From CAZPGL01 sp964586175 (GTDB lineage Bacteria > Actinomycetota > Acidimicrobiia > Acidimicrobiales > MedAcidi-G1): a DNA stretch of 64,000 nt. Location: positions 38,808 through 102,807 of the forward strand of contig CAZPGL010000005.1 of the NCBI GenBank assembly GCA_964586175.1, given 5' to 3'. Below are positions 7,768 to 18,195 of this stretch, one piece after another; the first letter of the stretch is position 1; every line of letters starts with the position of its first letter. The translations under genes and the position numbers were made by a program. Below the pieces are notes generated by a model. That model had not been told where the DNA came from, ran no database searches, and saw only the letters and a list, made by a program, of their open reading frames with translations.

Positions 7768-8445
7768 TCACTCGTAGACGCCGCGTGACTCGTCGCGCAC
7801 GATCACACCTCGGTCCAACTCGATCACCCGGCGACGCATGGTGTCGACGATCCCCCGGTCGTGGGTGGCCATGACCACCGTCGTGCCGGTGCGGTTGATG
7901 CGGTCCAACAGGCGCATGATGCCCACCGAGGTGGACGGGTCGAGGTTACCGGTCGGCTCGTCGGCCAGCAGGATCAGCGGGCGGTTGACGAACGCCCGGG
8001 CGATCGACACCCGCTGCTGCTCCCCACCGGACAACTCGTCGGGGAACCGGTCGGCCTTCAGGCTGAGACCGACCAGTTCGAGAATGGCCGGCACCTGCTT
8101 CTTGATGACGGGTCGTGGACGGCCGATCACCTCGAGGGCGAAGGCCACGTTCTCGGCCACCGTCTTCTTCGGCAGCAGCTTGTAGTCCTGGAAGATGTAG
8201 CCGATGTTGCGGCGGAGGTAGGGCACCTTCCAGGAGTGCATGGCACCCAGGTCCTTGCCGGCGACCATGATGCGGCCGGCGTCGGCGACCTCCTCGCGGT
8301 TCAACAGGCGGATGAACGTCGACTTGCCAGACCCGGACTGGCCGACGAGGAACACGAACTCGCCCCGCTGGATCTCGGCCGACGCGTCGCGCAGGGCGGT
8401 GACGTTGCCCTTGAACACCTTGGTGACACCTTCAAGGCGGATCAT
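7768..8445 (-). CDS. ftsE: Cell division ATP-binding protein FtsE
   Basis: 225-residue ABC ATPase. Walker [10 protein letters not shown] is at 35-43, signature LSGGEQQR at 138-145, and Walker B LILLADEP at 157-164, followed by GNLDP and ATHD. The [16 protein letters not shown] segment is FtsE-specific. It pairs with FtsX. ATG 8445 is the conserved start ([11 protein letters not shown]). prfB lies upstream on the same strand after about 90 bases. Confidence 0.97.
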   Translation of the reverse strand: MIRLEGVTKVFKGNVTALRDASAEIQRGEFVFLVGQSGSGKSTFIRLLNREEVADAGRIMVAGKDLGAMHSWKVPYLRRNIGYIFQDYKLLPKKTVAENVAFALEVIGRPRPVIKKQVPAILELVGLSLKADRFPDELSGGEQQRVSIARAFVNRPLILLADEPTGNLDPSTSVGIMRLLDRINRTGTTVVMATHDRGIVDTMRRRVIELDRGVIVRDESRGVYE

Positions 8446-8536
8446 GCGGAGCCGCAACCGACGTCGAGAGGGGCCACATCGCGCACGTCGGGCACGGTAC
8501 CAGAGCCCTCCGGCCGGACCGTGGCGCGTCGCCCCA

Positions 8537-9640
8537 TCACCCGGTGGCCCGCACCCATCGCAGGTACGACTCCATGAACCCGTCCAGCGCACCGTCGAGC
8601 ACACCCTCGACGTCGCCGACCTCGTGCTCGGTGCGCAGGTCCTTGACCATCTGGTACGGCTGCAGGACGTACGAGCGGATCTGGCTGCCGAAGTCGACGT
8701 TGCGCTGTTCCCCGCCGATGGCCGCCAGCTCCTCGTCACGCTTCTGGCGTTCCAGGTCGAGCAGCTTGGCGGCCAGCATCTGCATCGCCCGGTCCTTGTT
8801 CTGGTGCTGGCTGCGCTCGTTCTGACACGACGTCACCAGGCCGGTGGGCAGGTGGGTGATGCGGACCGCCGAATCCGTGACGTTCACGTGCTGCCCGCCG
8901 GCCCCCGACGACCGGTAGGTGTCGATCCGCAGGTCGGACTCGTCGATGTCCACCTCGTCGACCATCTCGTCGAGGAACGGCACGACCTGAAACGAGGCGA
9001 ACGCCGTCTGACGCTTGGCCTCCTTGTTGAACGGGGAGATCCGCACCAGACGGTGGACCCCCCGCTCCCCCTGGAGGAGCCCGAAGGCGTGCCGGCCGCG
9101 GACGATGAATTCGGCCGACGAGATCCCCGCCTCGGTGCCTTCGGACACCGCATCGACCTCGACGCTGAACCCCCGGCGCTCCGCCCAGCGGGAGTACATC
9201 CGGACCAACATCTCCGCCCAGTCCTGGGCATCGGTGCCGCCGGCCCCCGACTGCACGTGGCACACTGCGTCGCTCTCGTCGTACTGGCCGGAGAACAGCG
9301 ACCGCAGCTCCAGCTCGTCGAACGTCGCGCTGAGTCCGGCCAACGCGTCGGCGATCTCGCCGTCGAGGGAGGCGTCGTCCTCCTCGGCGGCCATGAGGGC
9401 CAGCGTCTCGGCGTCCTCGATGCGGGCTGCCAGCGAACCGTGGAGGTCCAGATCCTCGACCACCCCCGCCAGATCCTTCTGCACCTGGCGGCCACGGTCC
9501 TGGTCGTTCCAGAGGTCGGGGTCGGCCATCTCGGCCTCGAGGGCCGATCGCCGCTGCCGCTGCTCGTCGATGCGCAGATAGCGCGTCGCCTCGTCCAGGC
9601 GGGCAGCCAGCGCGTTCAGTTCGTCGGTGAAGTCCTGCAT
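8537..9640 (-). CDS. prfB: Peptide chain release factor 2
   Basis: 367 residues. The stop-codon recognition tripeptide SPF is at 202-204 ([12 protein letters not shown]) and the peptidyl-hydrolysis GGQ at 248-250 ([12 protein letters not shown]). SPF, rather than PxT, identifies RF2, which reads UAA and UGA. The reading frame is continuous: near codon 25 there is no in-frame UGA or CUUUGA slip site, so the classic prfB autoregulatory frameshift is absent. It lies 15 bases behind secA. Confidence 0.97.
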   Translation of the reverse strand: MQDFTDELNALAARLDEATRYLRIDEQRQRRSALEAEMADPDLWNDQDRGRQVQKDLAGVVEDLDLHGSLAARIEDAETLALMAAEEDDASLDGEIADALAGLSATFDELELRSLFSGQYDESDAVCHVQSGAGGTDAQDWAEMLVRMYSRWAERRGFSVEVDAVSEGTEAGISSAEFIVRGRHAFGLLQGERGVHRLVRISPFNKEAKRQTAFASFQVVPFLDEMVDEVDIDESDLRIDTYRSSGAGGQHVNVTDSAVRITHLPTGLVTSCQNERSQHQNKDRAMQMLAAKLLDLERQKRDEELAAIGGEQRNVDFGSQIRSYVLQPYQMVKDLRTEHEVGDVEGVLDGALDGFMESYLRWVRATG

Positions 9641-9655
9641 GGTCGAGCGACCCGG

Positions 9656-12343
9656 TCAGCGGCCGTGGCAGTGCTTGAACTTACGCCCTGAGTCGCACGG
9701 GCACGGGGCATTGCGTGGCGTCGCCTCCCACTCCGTGTTGACCTTCTGGACCGGCACGTCGGGGGTCGACTCCTCGACCCGGGCCGGAGCGCCGGCCGCA
9801 GCCGCCACCGCCGCGGCACCGGTCACCGGGCCCTCGGGGCCGGTAGCGATCATGTCGGTCTCCGGAGCGTCATCGGCCACCGTCACCTTGATGCGCATCA
9901 CGTAGCGGACGAAGTCCTCGCCGATGAGATCCATCAACCGGCCGAACATCTCGAAACCCTCCCGCTTCCACTCCGTGGCCGGGTCGCGCTGTCCCATGGC
10001 CCGCAGGTGGATGCCCTCACGGAGGTGGTCCATCTCGTAGAGGTGTTCCCGCCAGCGCTGGTCGATGATCCGGAGCATGACCTGACGTTCGACCTCGCGG
10101 CACGTCTCGGCACCCAGCTCCGCCTCACGGCCTTCGTAGATGCCGACGGCGTCCGCGGTCACCAGGTCGTAGAGCACGTCGTCGGAGCTGGCCGCCCCAA
10201 GCTCCTCGGCGGTGGGTCCGACCGGCCAGAACCCGTCCAGTTCGGCGTGCAGACCTTCGAGGTCCCATTCCTCGGGGTGCTCGGCGCCACAGAACCGGTC
10301 GATGGCCCGTCCACTCACCGCGGCGATCTGCTCAAGGACCTCGTCACGCAGGTCGGCGTCGCCGAGGATCTGGTCGCGGCGCCGGTAGATGACCTTGCGC
10401 TGCTCGTTCATCACCTCGTCGTACTTGAGGACGTTCTTGCGCGCTTCGGCGTTCTTCTGCTCGACGGTGGTCTGGGCCCGCTCGATGGCCTTGGTCACCA
10501 TCTTGGACTCGATCGGCACGTCCTCGGGAAGCGCCCGGTCCATCAGGCCGCCCATGGCGCCGGAGGCGAACAGCCGCATCAGGTCGTCGTCGAGCGAAAG
10601 GTAGAAGCGGCTCGCCCCCGGGTCGCCCTGGCGGCCGCTACGGCCCCGCAACTGGTTGTCGATGCGGCGTGACTCATGACGGCCGGTTCCGAGGACATAG
10701 AGACCCCCGGCCCGGCGTACCCGCTCGCCTTCCTCGTCACACTCGGCGGTGAAACGTCCGAGATGACGCTCGGCCAAGGCCCGGCCGGCATCGCTGTCGG
10801 GGTCTTCGCCGGCGGCCCGGACCTCGCGCTCGGCCAGGTTCTCCGGGTTGCCGCCGAGCAGGATGTCGACGCCCCGGCCGGCCATGTTGGTGGCGACGGT
10901 AACCGCCCCGCTGCGCCCGGCCTGGGCGATGATCTCGGCCTCTCGGAAATGCTGCTTGGCGTTGAGCACCTCGTGGTCGACGCCCCGCTTGTCGAGTTCG
11001 CGGGACAGCACCTCGGACTTCTCGACCGACACCGTGCCGACCAGCACCGGCTGGCCGGCGTCGCGTCGCTCGACGATGTCGTCGATCACCGCGGCGAACT
11101 TGCCCAACTCGCTCTTGTAGACCAGGTCGCGGCTGTCATCCCGGGCGATGGGACGGTTGGTGGGGATCGGAACCACCTGGAGGCCGTAGATACCGGCCAG
11201 TTCGGCTGCCTCGGTCTCGGCGGTGCCGGTCATGCCGGCCAGCTTGTCGTAGAGGCGGAAGTAGTTCTGGAGGGTGACGGTGGCCAAGGTCTGGTTCTCC
11301 TCCTTGATCGTCACCCCTTCCTTGGCTTCAACCGCCTGATGGATGCCGTCGGACCAGCGGCGGCCCTCGAGCACCCGACCGGTGAACTCGTCGACGATGC
11401 GGACCTCGCCACCGGCGACGATGTAGTCGCGGTCCCGTAGGTACAGCTCCTTGGCCCGCAGGGCCGCCTGGAACTGGTGCACCAGGTTGGCCGACACCTG
11501 GTCATAGAGGTTGTCAACGCCGAGCGCCCGTTCGACGGCGTGGACGCCGTCCTCGGTGGGGGCCACGATGCGCTTCTCCTCGTCGACGTCGTAGTGCACG
11601 TCTCGTTCGAGGCCCGTCACGACGGAGGCGAACTGCTGGTAGAGGGCGACGGCGTCGCTCAGACGACCGCTGATGATGAGCGGTGTCCGGGCCTCGTCGA
11701 TGAGGATCGAATCGACCTCGTCCACGATGCAGAAGGCGTGTCCCCGCTGGGCCTTCTGCTCGGCGGACATGGCCATGTTGTCCCGGAGGTAGTCGAAGCC
11801 CAACTCGTTGTTCGTGCCGTAGGTGATGTCGGCCGCGTAGGCGGCCCGCTTGTCGACCCGGTCCCGGATGTCGGGGACCACCAACCCGACCTCTAGGCCC
11901 AGCCAGCGGTGGATCTGTCCCATCCACTGGGCGTCGCGAGAGGCCAGGTAGTCGTTGACGGTGCACAGGTGCACCCCGTTACCGGTGAGGCCGTTGAGGT
12001 AGGCGGGCAGCGTCGAGACCAGGGTCTTGCCTTCACCGGTGCGCATCTCGGCCACCCAGCCCAGGTGGAGGGCCATGCCGCCCATGAGCTGGACGTCGTA
12101 GTGACGTTGCCCGATAACCCGTTGGGCCGCCTCCCGTACCACAGCGAACGCCTCGACGAGCAGGTCGTCGAGTTCCTCGCCTCGATCCAGACGCCCCCGG
12201 AACTCTCCGGTCCTGGCCCGCAGGGCGTCGTCGGACAGCGCGGCGACGCCGGGCTCGAGCGCGTTGATGTCCGGCACCAACGCCTCAAGGGCCTTGACCT
12301 TCTTGCCCTCACCGCTGCGGAGGACCCGCGAGAACACTCCCAT
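9656..12343 (-). CDS. secA: Protein translocase ATPase SecA
   Basis: 895 residues. Nucleotide-binding motif MRTGEGKT is at about 101-107, with the DEAD-like VDEVDSILIDEARTPLIISG block. The C-terminal zinc-binding SEC-C motif CPCDSGRKFKHCH (Cys881, Cys883, Cys892, His893) completes a full-length SecA. It drives preproteins through SecYEG. ATG 12343 is the conserved start (MGVFSRVLRSGEGKK). A TAGTCT sits 10 nt upstream. Confidence 0.97.
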   Translation of the reverse strand: MGVFSRVLRSGEGKKVKALEALVPDINALEPGVAALSDDALRARTGEFRGRLDRGEELDDLLVEAFAVVREAAQRVIGQRHYDVQLMGGMALHLGWVAEMRTGEGKTLVSTLPAYLNGLTGNGVHLCTVNDYLASRDAQWMGQIHRWLGLEVGLVVPDIRDRVDKRAAYAADITYGTNNELGFDYLRDNMAMSAEQKAQRGHAFCIVDEVDSILIDEARTPLIISGRLSDAVALYQQFASVVTGLERDVHYDVDEEKRIVAPTEDGVHAVERALGVDNLYDQVSANLVHQFQAALRAKELYLRDRDYIVAGGEVRIVDEFTGRVLEGRRWSDGIHQAVEAKEGVTIKEENQTLATVTLQNYFRLYDKLAGMTGTAETEAAELAGIYGLQVVPIPTNRPIARDDSRDLVYKSELGKFAAVIDDIVERRDAGQPVLVGTVSVEKSEVLSRELDKRGVDHEVLNAKQHFREAEIIAQAGRSGAVTVATNMAGRGVDILLGGNPENLAEREVRAAGEDPDSDAGRALAERHLGRFTAECDEEGERVRRAGGLYVLGTGRHESRRIDNQLRGRSGRQGDPGASRFYLSLDDDLMRLFASGAMGGLMDRALPEDVPIESKMVTKAIERAQTTVEQKNAEARKNVLKYDEVMNEQRKVIYRRRDQILGDADLRDEVLEQIAAVSGRAIDRFCGAEHPEEWDLEGLHAELDGFWPVGPTAEELGAASSDDVLYDLVTADAVGIYEGREAELGAETCREVERQVMLRIIDQRWREHLYEMDHLREGIHLRAMGQRDPATEWKREGFEMFGRLMDLIGEDFVRYVMRIKVTVADDAPETDMIATGPEGPVTGAAAVAAAAGAPARVEESTPDVPVQKVNTEWEATPRNAPCPCDSGRKFKHCHGR

Positions 12344-12353
12344 GACGCCGCCG

Positions 12354-12359
12354 AGACTA
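12354..12359 (-). promoter_or_regulatory. Possible -10 element of secA
   Basis: Minus-strand TAGTCT ends 10 nt before ATG 12343. This is slightly farther than the leaderless cases, so the leader would be 0-4 nt. Confidence 0.3.
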
Positions 12360-12375
12360 CCGGTCGCGACCGGGG

Positions 12376-12903
12376 TCAGTCGGTGGCCGGGCGGTACAGG
12401 AGGCCCAGTTCGTCGAGCCTCGGTGCCGCTCCGTCCACCCCGGTGCCGAGGATGGCCGCCAGGGCCTGCAGGTCGTCGCGCCGGATGGTCAGCACCCGGC
12501 CGTTGAAGTCCTGGCGCTTGACCTGGATGATCGTGAGGTACCGGTTGATCATCTCGGCCTCTGGTCCGCTGGCCTCGGCCAGGCGGGTCAGGTCGATGAT
12601 GATCTTCTGTCCGGGAACCCAAACCGGGGCGTCGCCGGCCGGAGAGCTGATGCCGAGATCGGTCTCGCCGTCCGACGGCAGCATCTGGTCGACGGGCACG
12701 CTGTAAAAGCGGGCCAGGCGCTGCAGGCGGGGCACCGAGACGGCCCGCTCACCCCGCTCGTAGGCCCCCAGGACCGAGGCCTTGAACTCGGCGTCGGACC
12801 GGGCCTCCACGTCCTGGAGCGACAGACGCTTCTGACGTCGAATGGTCCGGATACGTTCGCCCACCTTCCGTCGGTAGCCGGCGTCAAGTTCGTCGTCCAT
12901 CAT
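12376..12903 (-). CDS. BldD-like XRE-family transcriptional regulator
   Basis: 175 residues. The N-terminal XRE helix-turn-helix (about 10-75: GERIRTIRRQKRLSLQDVEARS, GAYERGERAVSVPRLQRLA) and the C-terminal domain both align with Streptomyces BldD. BldD binds a c-di-GMP tetramer through RGD-X8-RQDD. Here the site reads Arg130-Gln131-Asp132, eight residues, then Arg141-Arg142-Asp143-Asp144. The charged ligands are kept but the two neutral positions differ. Tandem ATGs lie at 12903/12900. It sits between rsmE and secA and has its own candidate promoter. Confidence 0.85.
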   Translation of the reverse strand: MMDDELDAGYRRKVGERIRTIRRQKRLSLQDVEARSDAEFKASVLGAYERGERAVSVPRLQRLARFYSVPVDQMLPSDGETDLGISSPAGDAPVWVPGQKIIIDLTRLAEASGPEAEMINRYLTIIQVKRQDFNGRVLTIRRDDLQALAAILGTGVDGAAPRLDELGLLYRPATD

Positions 12904-12976
12904 GTCCAGTCGTGTCGCGGTGCGGCCCAAAGGCTGCGTTCGGTGGTCGTTCCACGACGGCGCGTGGTGGCCGCTG

Positions 12977-13005
12977 AGCGTACAAGGGTCGGCCAGACCC
13001 CGCAA
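12977..13005 (-). promoter_or_regulatory. Candidate promoter of the BldD-like gene
   Basis: On the minus strand, TTGCGG (13005-13000), a 17-bp spacer and TACGCT (12982-12977) form a -35/-10 pair. Transcription would start near 12970, leaving a leader of about 65-70 nt. Confidence 0.45.
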
Positions 13006-13052
13006 TCACCGTCAGGGACCTTCAACCTTGCAGGTCAACAGCTCTTTTCATC

Positions 13053-13766
13053 TCACCCGCCGGATGGCCCGCCGGCCAAGGGCCCGACCCCGCCGTCACG
13101 CAGAGCGGTCAACAGGGTGCCGGCGACCACCGCCGCTGTCTCGGCCCGCAGGATGGTGGGGCCCAGCCCCACCCGCTCACGGTCGCCCAACTCGTCATCG
13201 GTCCAACCTCCCTCGGGTCCGACCAACACGAGGCGGTCGGCAGCCCCGAGGGGTCGCCCCCCCGGTTCGGCCGAGACCGTGCCACGGCCGCCGTCCACGT
13301 CGGGCACCGCACCGACCTGCTCGACGACGGGCAGACGGACCCGCCGGGACTGCATCGACGCTTCCCGGGCGACCCGGACGAGCCGCTCCCGATGGGCCGC
13401 CGCCTTGTCCTCGTCCCAACGCACCACAGACCGGGTGGCCCGCAGCGGAATGATGCGGTCGACGCCCAGCTCGGTCAGTTTCTGGACGACCATCTCGGGC
13501 CTCCCGCCCTTGATGAGGGCGAAGCCGACGGCCACCGGATAGGCCGGTGCAGGCACCTCGACGATCGCTCCCGTCGGCACCGGAACGATGTCGAAGGCGG
13601 CCGGCCGCCACCGTCCCCGCCCGTCGGACAGGGTCATCGCATCACCGGTCCGCACCCGCAACACCCGGGCCAGATGATGCTGGTCAGCCTCGGCGAGTTC
13701 CGGCTGGTCGAGATCGTCGACGAAGGCATGGGGCCCCGCCCGCCCGTCGGGAGGCCGCCCGATCAC
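13053..13766 (-). CDS. rsmE: 16S rRNA m3U1498 methyltransferase RsmE
   Basis: 237-residue SPOUT-class methyltransferase that N3-methylates U1498 of 16S rRNA. Family blocks are [25 protein letters not shown], the SAM-knot [12 protein letters not shown], and [11 protein letters not shown]. The N-terminal PUA-like part contains [16 protein letters not shown] 13766 overlaps the dnaJ stop (GTGA), so it is coupled to dnaJ in an hrcA-dnaJ-rsmE operon, a widespread order. Confidence 0.95.
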   Translation of the reverse strand: MIGRPPDGRAGPHAFVDDLDQPELAEADQHHLARVLRVRTGDAMTLSDGRGRWRPAAFDIVPVPTGAIVEVPAPAYPVAVGFALIKGGRPEMVVQKLTELGVDRIIPLRATRSVVRWDEDKAAAHRERLVRVAREASMQSRRVRLPVVEQVGAVPDVDGGRGTVSAEPGGRPLGAADRLVLVGPEGGWTDDELGDRERVGLGPTILRAETAAVVAGTLLTALRDGGVGPLAGGPSGG

Positions 13767-14875
13767 CGGAATGCGGTCCGGATCCGGGACAGCAGACCCG
13801 GATCCTCGGGGGCCACCTCGTCGCCGGAGGCCTCGGCAAAACGCCGCAGGTGGGCCATGGCCTCGTCCGTCATGTCGACCGGGGTGTCGACCACCACCTG
13901 CACGATCAGGTCGCCTCGACCCCGCCCCTCGACGTGGGGCACCCCGCGGCCGCGGAGTCGGAAGACCCGGCCGGTCTGGGTGCCGGCGGGGATGCTTAGC
14001 GTCTCGTCGCCGTCGAGGGTCGGGTAGTCGATGTCCGCCCCGAGGGCCGCCTGGGTCATCGGGATGTGCAGACGATGCACCAGGTCGTAGCCCTCGCGCT
14101 CGAAGACCGGATGCGGCGCCACGCGCAGGTGGACGTACAGATCGCCGGCCGATCCACCCCGCGGGCCCACCGCCCCCCGGCCCGTCAGCCGGAGTGTCGA
14201 CCCGTCGTCCACCCCTGCCCGGACCTCGACGGTGAACGACCGCTCCTCGATCCGCCGCCCCTCGCCCCGGCAGTCGCGGCACGGGTCGGGGATCGTCGTG
14301 CCCCGCCCGTTGCACCGCGGGCACACGGTGTTGGTGACCATCTGCCCCAGAACGGACTGGCGGACCCGCTGCACCTGACCCCGGCCGTCGCACTCGCCGC
14401 ATGTGGCCGCCGACGTACCCGGTGATGCGCCCGTGGCCTCACAGGTCGTGCAGGCCACCGCGGTCCGGATCTCGATCTCGGCCTCGGACCCGAACACCGC
14501 GTCCTCGAAGTCCACCTCGAGGGTGGTCTCGAGGTCCTCCCCGGGAGGTGGACCGGACCGCCGGCGTCCCCCGAAGCCGGTGCCGCCGAAGCCGGTACCG
14601 CTGAAGAACGTGTCGAAGATGTCGCCGAAGCCTCCGAACGGATCGCCACCGTCCGGTCCGCCTTCATGGCCGAAGCGGTCGTAACGAGCCCGCCGTTCGG
14701 CGTCGGACAGCACCTCGTAGGCCGCCGCCACCTCCTTGAACCGGGCCTCGGCCGTCGGGTCGTCCGGGTTGGCGTCGGGGTGGAGCTGGCGGGCCAGGGT
14801 CCGGTAGGCCCGCTTGATCTCGGACGGTTCGGCCCCGCGGCCGACCCCGAGCACCTCGTAGGGATCGGATGCCAC
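13763..14875 (-). CDS. dnaJ: Chaperone DnaJ
   Basis: 370-residue type I J-protein. The J domain has the HPD motif ([10 protein letters not shown]), followed by a Gly/Phe-rich linker, then four zinc-binding repeats: [24 protein letters not shown] and [10 protein letters not shown]-terminal substrate-binding region ends the protein. It stimulates DnaK ATPase; dnaK is not in the window. GTG 14875 ([11 protein letters not shown]) begins one base after the hrcA stop. Confidence 0.96.
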   Translation of the reverse strand: MASDPYEVLGVGRGAEPSEIKRAYRTLARQLHPDANPDDPTAEARFKEVAAAYEVLSDAERRARYDRFGHEGGPDGGDPFGGFGDIFDTFFSGTGFGGTGFGGRRRSGPPPGEDLETTLEVDFEDAVFGSEAEIEIRTAVACTTCEATGASPGTSAATCGECDGRGQVQRVRQSVLGQMVTNTVCPRCNGRGTTIPDPCRDCRGEGRRIEERSFTVEVRAGVDDGSTLRLTGRGAVGPRGGSAGDLYVHLRVAPHPVFEREGYDLVHRLHIPMTQAALGADIDYPTLDGDETLSIPAGTQTGRVFRLRGRGVPHVEGRGRGDLIVQVVVDTPVDMTDEAMAHLRRFAEASGDEVAPEDPGLLSRIRTAFR

Positions 14876-14876
14876 G

Positions 14877-15875
14877 TCAGCCCTCGGTGAGCCGGTCACC
14901 GAGCCGGCGGCCGACCACGGCAACGGTCGCCAGAGCCTGCGGATAATTCATCCGGGTCGGACCCAGCACACCGATCGAACCGGCCCGCTCGCCTTCGATC
15001 TCGTAGGGGGCGACGACCAGCGAGCACTCGGCCAGTGGTTCGACGCCGGTCTCGGTGCCGATGGCCACGCTCAGCCCCCGGTCGATGACGTCGCGGATGA
15101 GGCTCACGACCACGAACTGTCGCTCCAGCACACCGAGGACCTGCTGGACCCGCTCGATCCCGTCGAACGCCGACGCCACCTGGGCGGCACCACCGACGAA
15201 CGCCCGTTCCGGCTCCACGTCACGTGCCGCCAGCACGGCCACACAGCGGGTGAGGACGACGTCGATGGCGGCGTCACCGGTGATCGGCGCTTCAGGGACA
15301 TCCGACGAACGGTGACCGATGAGGACGGCGGACAGGTGGGCGCCAGCCACGGCCAGGGTCGACTCCGGGGTGTCGTCGGCAAGCTCGATGGCGTGCTTTT
15401 CCACCGACCCGTTGGCCATGACCAGCACCAGAAGCGCCAGATGCGGGCCTAGGCCGACCAGCTGGAGCGATCGCACCTCCTGGTGGTCCCGGTCGGGCGC
15501 CAGCACCACCGCGGCGCTGCCGGTGAGGTCGGCCAGCAGGTTGCTGGTCTCTCGCAGCATCTGCTCGAGCTCGTTGTGCGAACGGGAGAAGAACGCCCGG
15601 ACCTGCTCCCGGTCGGCCGGATCCAGACGGGCCGGACCTTCCAGACGGTCGACGAAGAAGCGGTAGCCCTTCTCAGTGGGGATCCGGCCGGCCGAGGTGT
15701 GGGGCTGCACTAGATAGCCCTGTTCCTCGAGGCGCACCAGCTCGTTGCGGACCGTCGCCGGGGACACGTCGATCCCGGGCGCGTCGGCGATGCGTCCCGA
15801 ACCGACGGGTTCCGCGGTGTCGATGTACTCCTCGACGACCGCACTCAGGATGGCGGCCTTCCGGTCCTCCAGCAT
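14877..15875 (-). CDS. hrcA: Heat-inducible transcription repressor HrcA
   Basis: 332 residues with the N-terminal winged helix ([39 protein letters not shown]) and the GAF-like HrcA domain. HrcA represses chaperone genes by binding CIRCE (TTAGCACTC-N9-GAGTGCTAA). No CIRCE is seen upstream here, so this operon is probably not autoregulated that way. ATG 15875 is preceded 7 nt upstream by TAGCAT, suggesting a leaderless mRNA. dnaJ and rsmE follow. Confidence 0.96.
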   Translation of the reverse strand: MLEDRKAAILSAVVEEYIDTAEPVGSGRIADAPGIDVSPATVRNELVRLEEQGYLVQPHTSAGRIPTEKGYRFFVDRLEGPARLDPADREQVRAFFSRSHNELEQMLRETSNLLADLTGSAAVVLAPDRDHQEVRSLQLVGLGPHLALLVLVMANGSVEKHAIELADDTPESTLAVAGAHLSAVLIGHRSSDVPEAPITGDAAIDVVLTRCVAVLAARDVEPERAFVGGAAQVASAFDGIERVQQVLGVLERQFVVVSLIRDVIDRGLSVAIGTETGVEPLAECSLVVAPYEIEGERAGSIGVLGPTRMNYPQALATVAVVGRRLGDRLTEG

Positions 15876-15882
15876 GGCGACG

Positions 15883-15888
15883 ATGCTA
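15883..15888 (-). promoter_or_regulatory. -10 element of hrcA (leaderless)
   Basis: Minus-strand TAGCAT ends 7 nt before ATG 15875. Confidence 0.45.
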
Positions 15889-15925
15889 CCGCTCCGCTCC
15901 CCCGGCTTCGATGGCCGACCGTCGG

Positions 15926-17710
15926 TCAGTCGTCGAGACGCAGAGCGGAGACGAACGCCTCCTGGGGGATGTCGACCCGCCCGATGGCCTTCATCTTCCG
16001 CTTGCCTTCCTTCTGCTTTTCGAGCAGCTTGCGCTTACGGGTGATGTCGCCGCCGTAGAGCTTGGCCGTCACGTCCTTGCGAAAGGCCCGCACGGTCTCC
16101 CGGGCGATGATACGCCCGCCGATGGCCGCCTGGATCGGCACCTCGAACTGCTGTCGGGGGATGAGCTCCTTGAGCTTGGCCGCCATCCGCCGCCCGTACG
16201 AGGGTGCGGCGTCGCGGTGGACGATCATGCTGAAGGCATCGACGGGCTCGCCGTGGAGGAGGATGTCGACCCGTACCAGGTCAGAGGCGCGGTACCCCTC
16301 GGGCTCGTAGTCGAGGCTGGCGTACCCCTGGGTACGGCTCTTCATCTGGTCGAAGAAGTCGATGACGACCTCGGCCAGGGGAAGGTGGTAGCTCAGTTCG
16401 ACCCGTTCCGGCGACAGGTAGGTCATGCCGTCGAGTTCGCCCCGGCGTTCCTGGCACAGTTCCATGAGCGTGCCGGTGTACTCGCTGGGCGAGATGATCT
16501 TGGCCGTCAACCACGGCTCCTCGATACGTTCGATCTCGCCGGCCGGCGGTAGATCGCAGGGGTTGTCGACCTCGACGGGCTGTCCCCCCGCCCGGGTCAC
16601 CAGGTATTCGACCGACGGGGCCGTCGTGATGAGGCTGAGATCGAACTCGCGTTCCAGGCGCTCACGCACGATCTCCATGTGGAGCAGCCCGAGGAAACCG
16701 CATCGGAACCCGAATCCCAGCGCTCCCGAGGTCTCAGGCTGATAGCTGAAGCTGGAGTCGTTGAGGCGGAGCTTCTCGAGCGCCTCACGAAGGTCGCCGA
16801 ACTCGTCGCCCTCGATCGGGTAGAGGCCGCTGAACACCATGGGCTGTGGTTCGCGGTAGCCGTCGAGGGGCTGGTCGGCACCATCGCGATGGCTGGTGAT
16901 GGTCTCGCCGGACCGGGCCTCCCCGACGTTCTTGACCCCGGCCAGCAGATAGCCGACCTCCCCGGGTCCGAGCGTGTCGACCGGGGTGGCGTCGGGACGC
17001 CGTACCCCGATCTCGTCGATCTCATGGGTCACACCGGCCTGCATGAAGCGGACCCGGCCGGCAGCGGCCAACGTCCCGTCGACCACCCGGATCGACGACA
17101 CGACCCCCCGGTACTGGTCGAAATGGCTGTCGAACACCAGGGCCCTGAGCGCCGCATCGGGATCCCCGACGGGTGACGGGGTGCGGGCCACCACGGCGTC
17201 CAGCAACTCGGCCACCCCTTCCCCGGTCTTGGCGCTGATGTGGAGCACGTCTTCGGCCGGAATGCCCAACACCTGCTCGATCTCCTCCGCGTAGCGGTCG
17301 GGCTCGGCCGCCGGAAGGTCGATCTTGTTGAGGGCGGCGACGATCTCGAGATCATTCTCGAGGGCCAGATAGCAGTTGGCGAGGGTCTGGGCCTCGATGC
17401 CCTGAGCGGCGTCCACGACGAGGATCACCCCTTCGCAGGCGGCCAGGGACCGGCTGACCTCGTAGCCGAAGTCGACGTGGCCTGGCGTGTCGATGAGGTT
17501 CACAACGGCGTCCCCCCAGTCGAGGCGCACGCTCTGCAACTTGATGGTGATACCCCGCTCCCGCTCGAGGTCCATGGAGTCGAGGTACTGGGCCCGCATC
17601 TCGCGGGGATCGACGGCGCCGCACAGTTCCAGCATGCGGTCGGCCAGCGTCGACTTGCCGTGGTCGATGTGGGCGATGATCGACGTGTTTCGGATACGGG
17701 ACGGGTCCAT
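15926..17710 (-). CDS. lepA: Elongation factor 4 (LepA)
   Basis: 594-residue translational GTPase. G1 AHIDHGKST is at 13-21, followed by the RGITIK switch, DTPGHVDF (G3) and NKIDLP (G4). The LepA-specific C-terminal domain is present ([55 protein letters not shown]). It acts on stalled or mispositioned ribosomes. ATG 17710 is the conserved start ([21 protein letters not shown]). It is divergent from rpsT, the usual arrangement. Confidence 0.97.
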   Translation of the reverse strand: MDPSRIRNTSIIAHIDHGKSTLADRMLELCGAVDPREMRAQYLDSMDLERERGITIKLQSVRLDWGDAVVNLIDTPGHVDFGYEVSRSLAACEGVILVVDAAQGIEAQTLANCYLALENDLEIVAALNKIDLPAAEPDRYAEEIEQVLGIPAEDVLHISAKTGEGVAELLDAVVARTPSPVGDPDAALRALVFDSHFDQYRGVVSSIRVVDGTLAAAGRVRFMQAGVTHEIDEIGVRRPDATPVDTLGPGEVGYLLAGVKNVGEARSGETITSHRDGADQPLDGYREPQPMVFSGLYPIEGDEFGDLREALEKLRLNDSSFSYQPETSGALGFGFRCGFLGLLHMEIVRERLEREFDLSLITTAPSVEYLVTRAGGQPVEVDNPCDLPPAGEIERIEEPWLTAKIISPSEYTGTLMELCQERRGELDGMTYLSPERVELSYHLPLAEVVIDFFDQMKSRTQGYASLDYEPEGYRASDLVRVDILLHGEPVDAFSMIVHRDAAPSYGRRMAAKLKELIPRQQFEVPIQAAIGGRIIARETVRAFRKDVTAKLYGGDITRKRKLLEKQKEGKRKMKAIGRVDIPQEAFVSALRLDD

Positions 17711-17719
17711 CGTCAGGTG

Positions 17720-17725
17720 ACGGTA
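17720..17725 (-). promoter_or_regulatory. -10 element of lepA (leaderless)
   Basis: Minus-strand TACCGT ends 9 nt before ATG 17710. Confidence 0.35.
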
Positions 17726-17797
17726 CCGGTCCGTTCCGATCGGGGGGCGCGACCGGGGCGTGACCGTTGGCCGTGCCCGGTTGCCGGGGGCGGCCGG

Positions 17798-17803
17798 TAG
17801 CAT
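17798..17803 (+). promoter_or_regulatory. Possible -10 element of rpsT
   Basis: TAGCAT fits TANNNT and lies 89 nt before GTG 17893. It would give a leader of about 83 nt, consistent with the autoregulated leaders common for ribosomal protein genes. The -35 is weak. Confidence 0.3.
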
Positions 17804-17892
17804 GGTCGGCCGCACCGGTACCGCAGTCTTCGGGCCGGTCGGATCGACGAGATCCCATTTCCGCCAGCAATCCCCCAGAGGTGTGTGCCCCC

Positions 17893-18162
17893 GTGGCCAA
17901 CATCAAGAGCCAGATCAAGCGCAATCGCCAGAACGAGAAGCGCCGCCTGCGCAACCGGGCCGTGCGCTCCGAGTTGCGGACCCGGACCAAGGCCGTCCTG
18001 TCGGCCGCCGAGGCCGGCGACGAGACCTCCGAGGCCCTCGCGGCCGCGATGCAGCGCCTCGACACGGCCGCCGCCAAGGGCGTGATCCACGCCAACACGG
18101 CAGCCCGCCGCAAGTCCCGCCTGCAGAAGCGCATCAACGCCCTCAGCGCCCAGGCCGGCTGA
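17893..18162 (+). CDS. rpsT: 30S ribosomal protein S20
   Basis: 89-residue basic protein starting [21 protein letters not shown], the canonical S20 N-terminus. It ends in the usual helical, Lys/Arg-rich [21 protein letters not shown] segment. S20 binds the 16S rRNA 5' domain early in assembly. GTG 17893 is chosen by alignment; an AGAGGTG lies upstream. It is convergent with holA. Confidence 0.97.
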   Translation: MANIKSQIKRNRQNEKRRLRNRAVRSELRTRTKAVLSAAEAGDETSEALAAAMQRLDTAAAKGVIHANTAARRKSRLQKRINALSAQAG

Positions 18163-18170
18163 TTCCGGCC

Positions 18171-18195
18171 GGCCCGCTGGAGCGACTAGCGGGCC
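18171..18195. terminator. Inverted repeat between convergent rpsT and holA
   Basis: A perfect 8-bp stem (GGCCCGCT / AGCGGGCC) with a 9-nt loop overlaps the holA stop codon. No T-tract follows on either strand, so intrinsic termination is uncertain. The position between convergent genes suits a bidirectional hairpin. Confidence 0.35.

Noticed and set aside
9555..9640. Programmed +1 frameshift in prfB
   Set aside because: The frame is open from the start codon through the GGQ motif, and no in-frame TGA or CTTTGA slip site is found near codon 25.
15876..15925. CIRCE element upstream of hrcA
   Set aside because: No TTAGCACTC-N9-GAGTGCTAA or close variant is present; only a TAGCAT -10 hexamer is seen.
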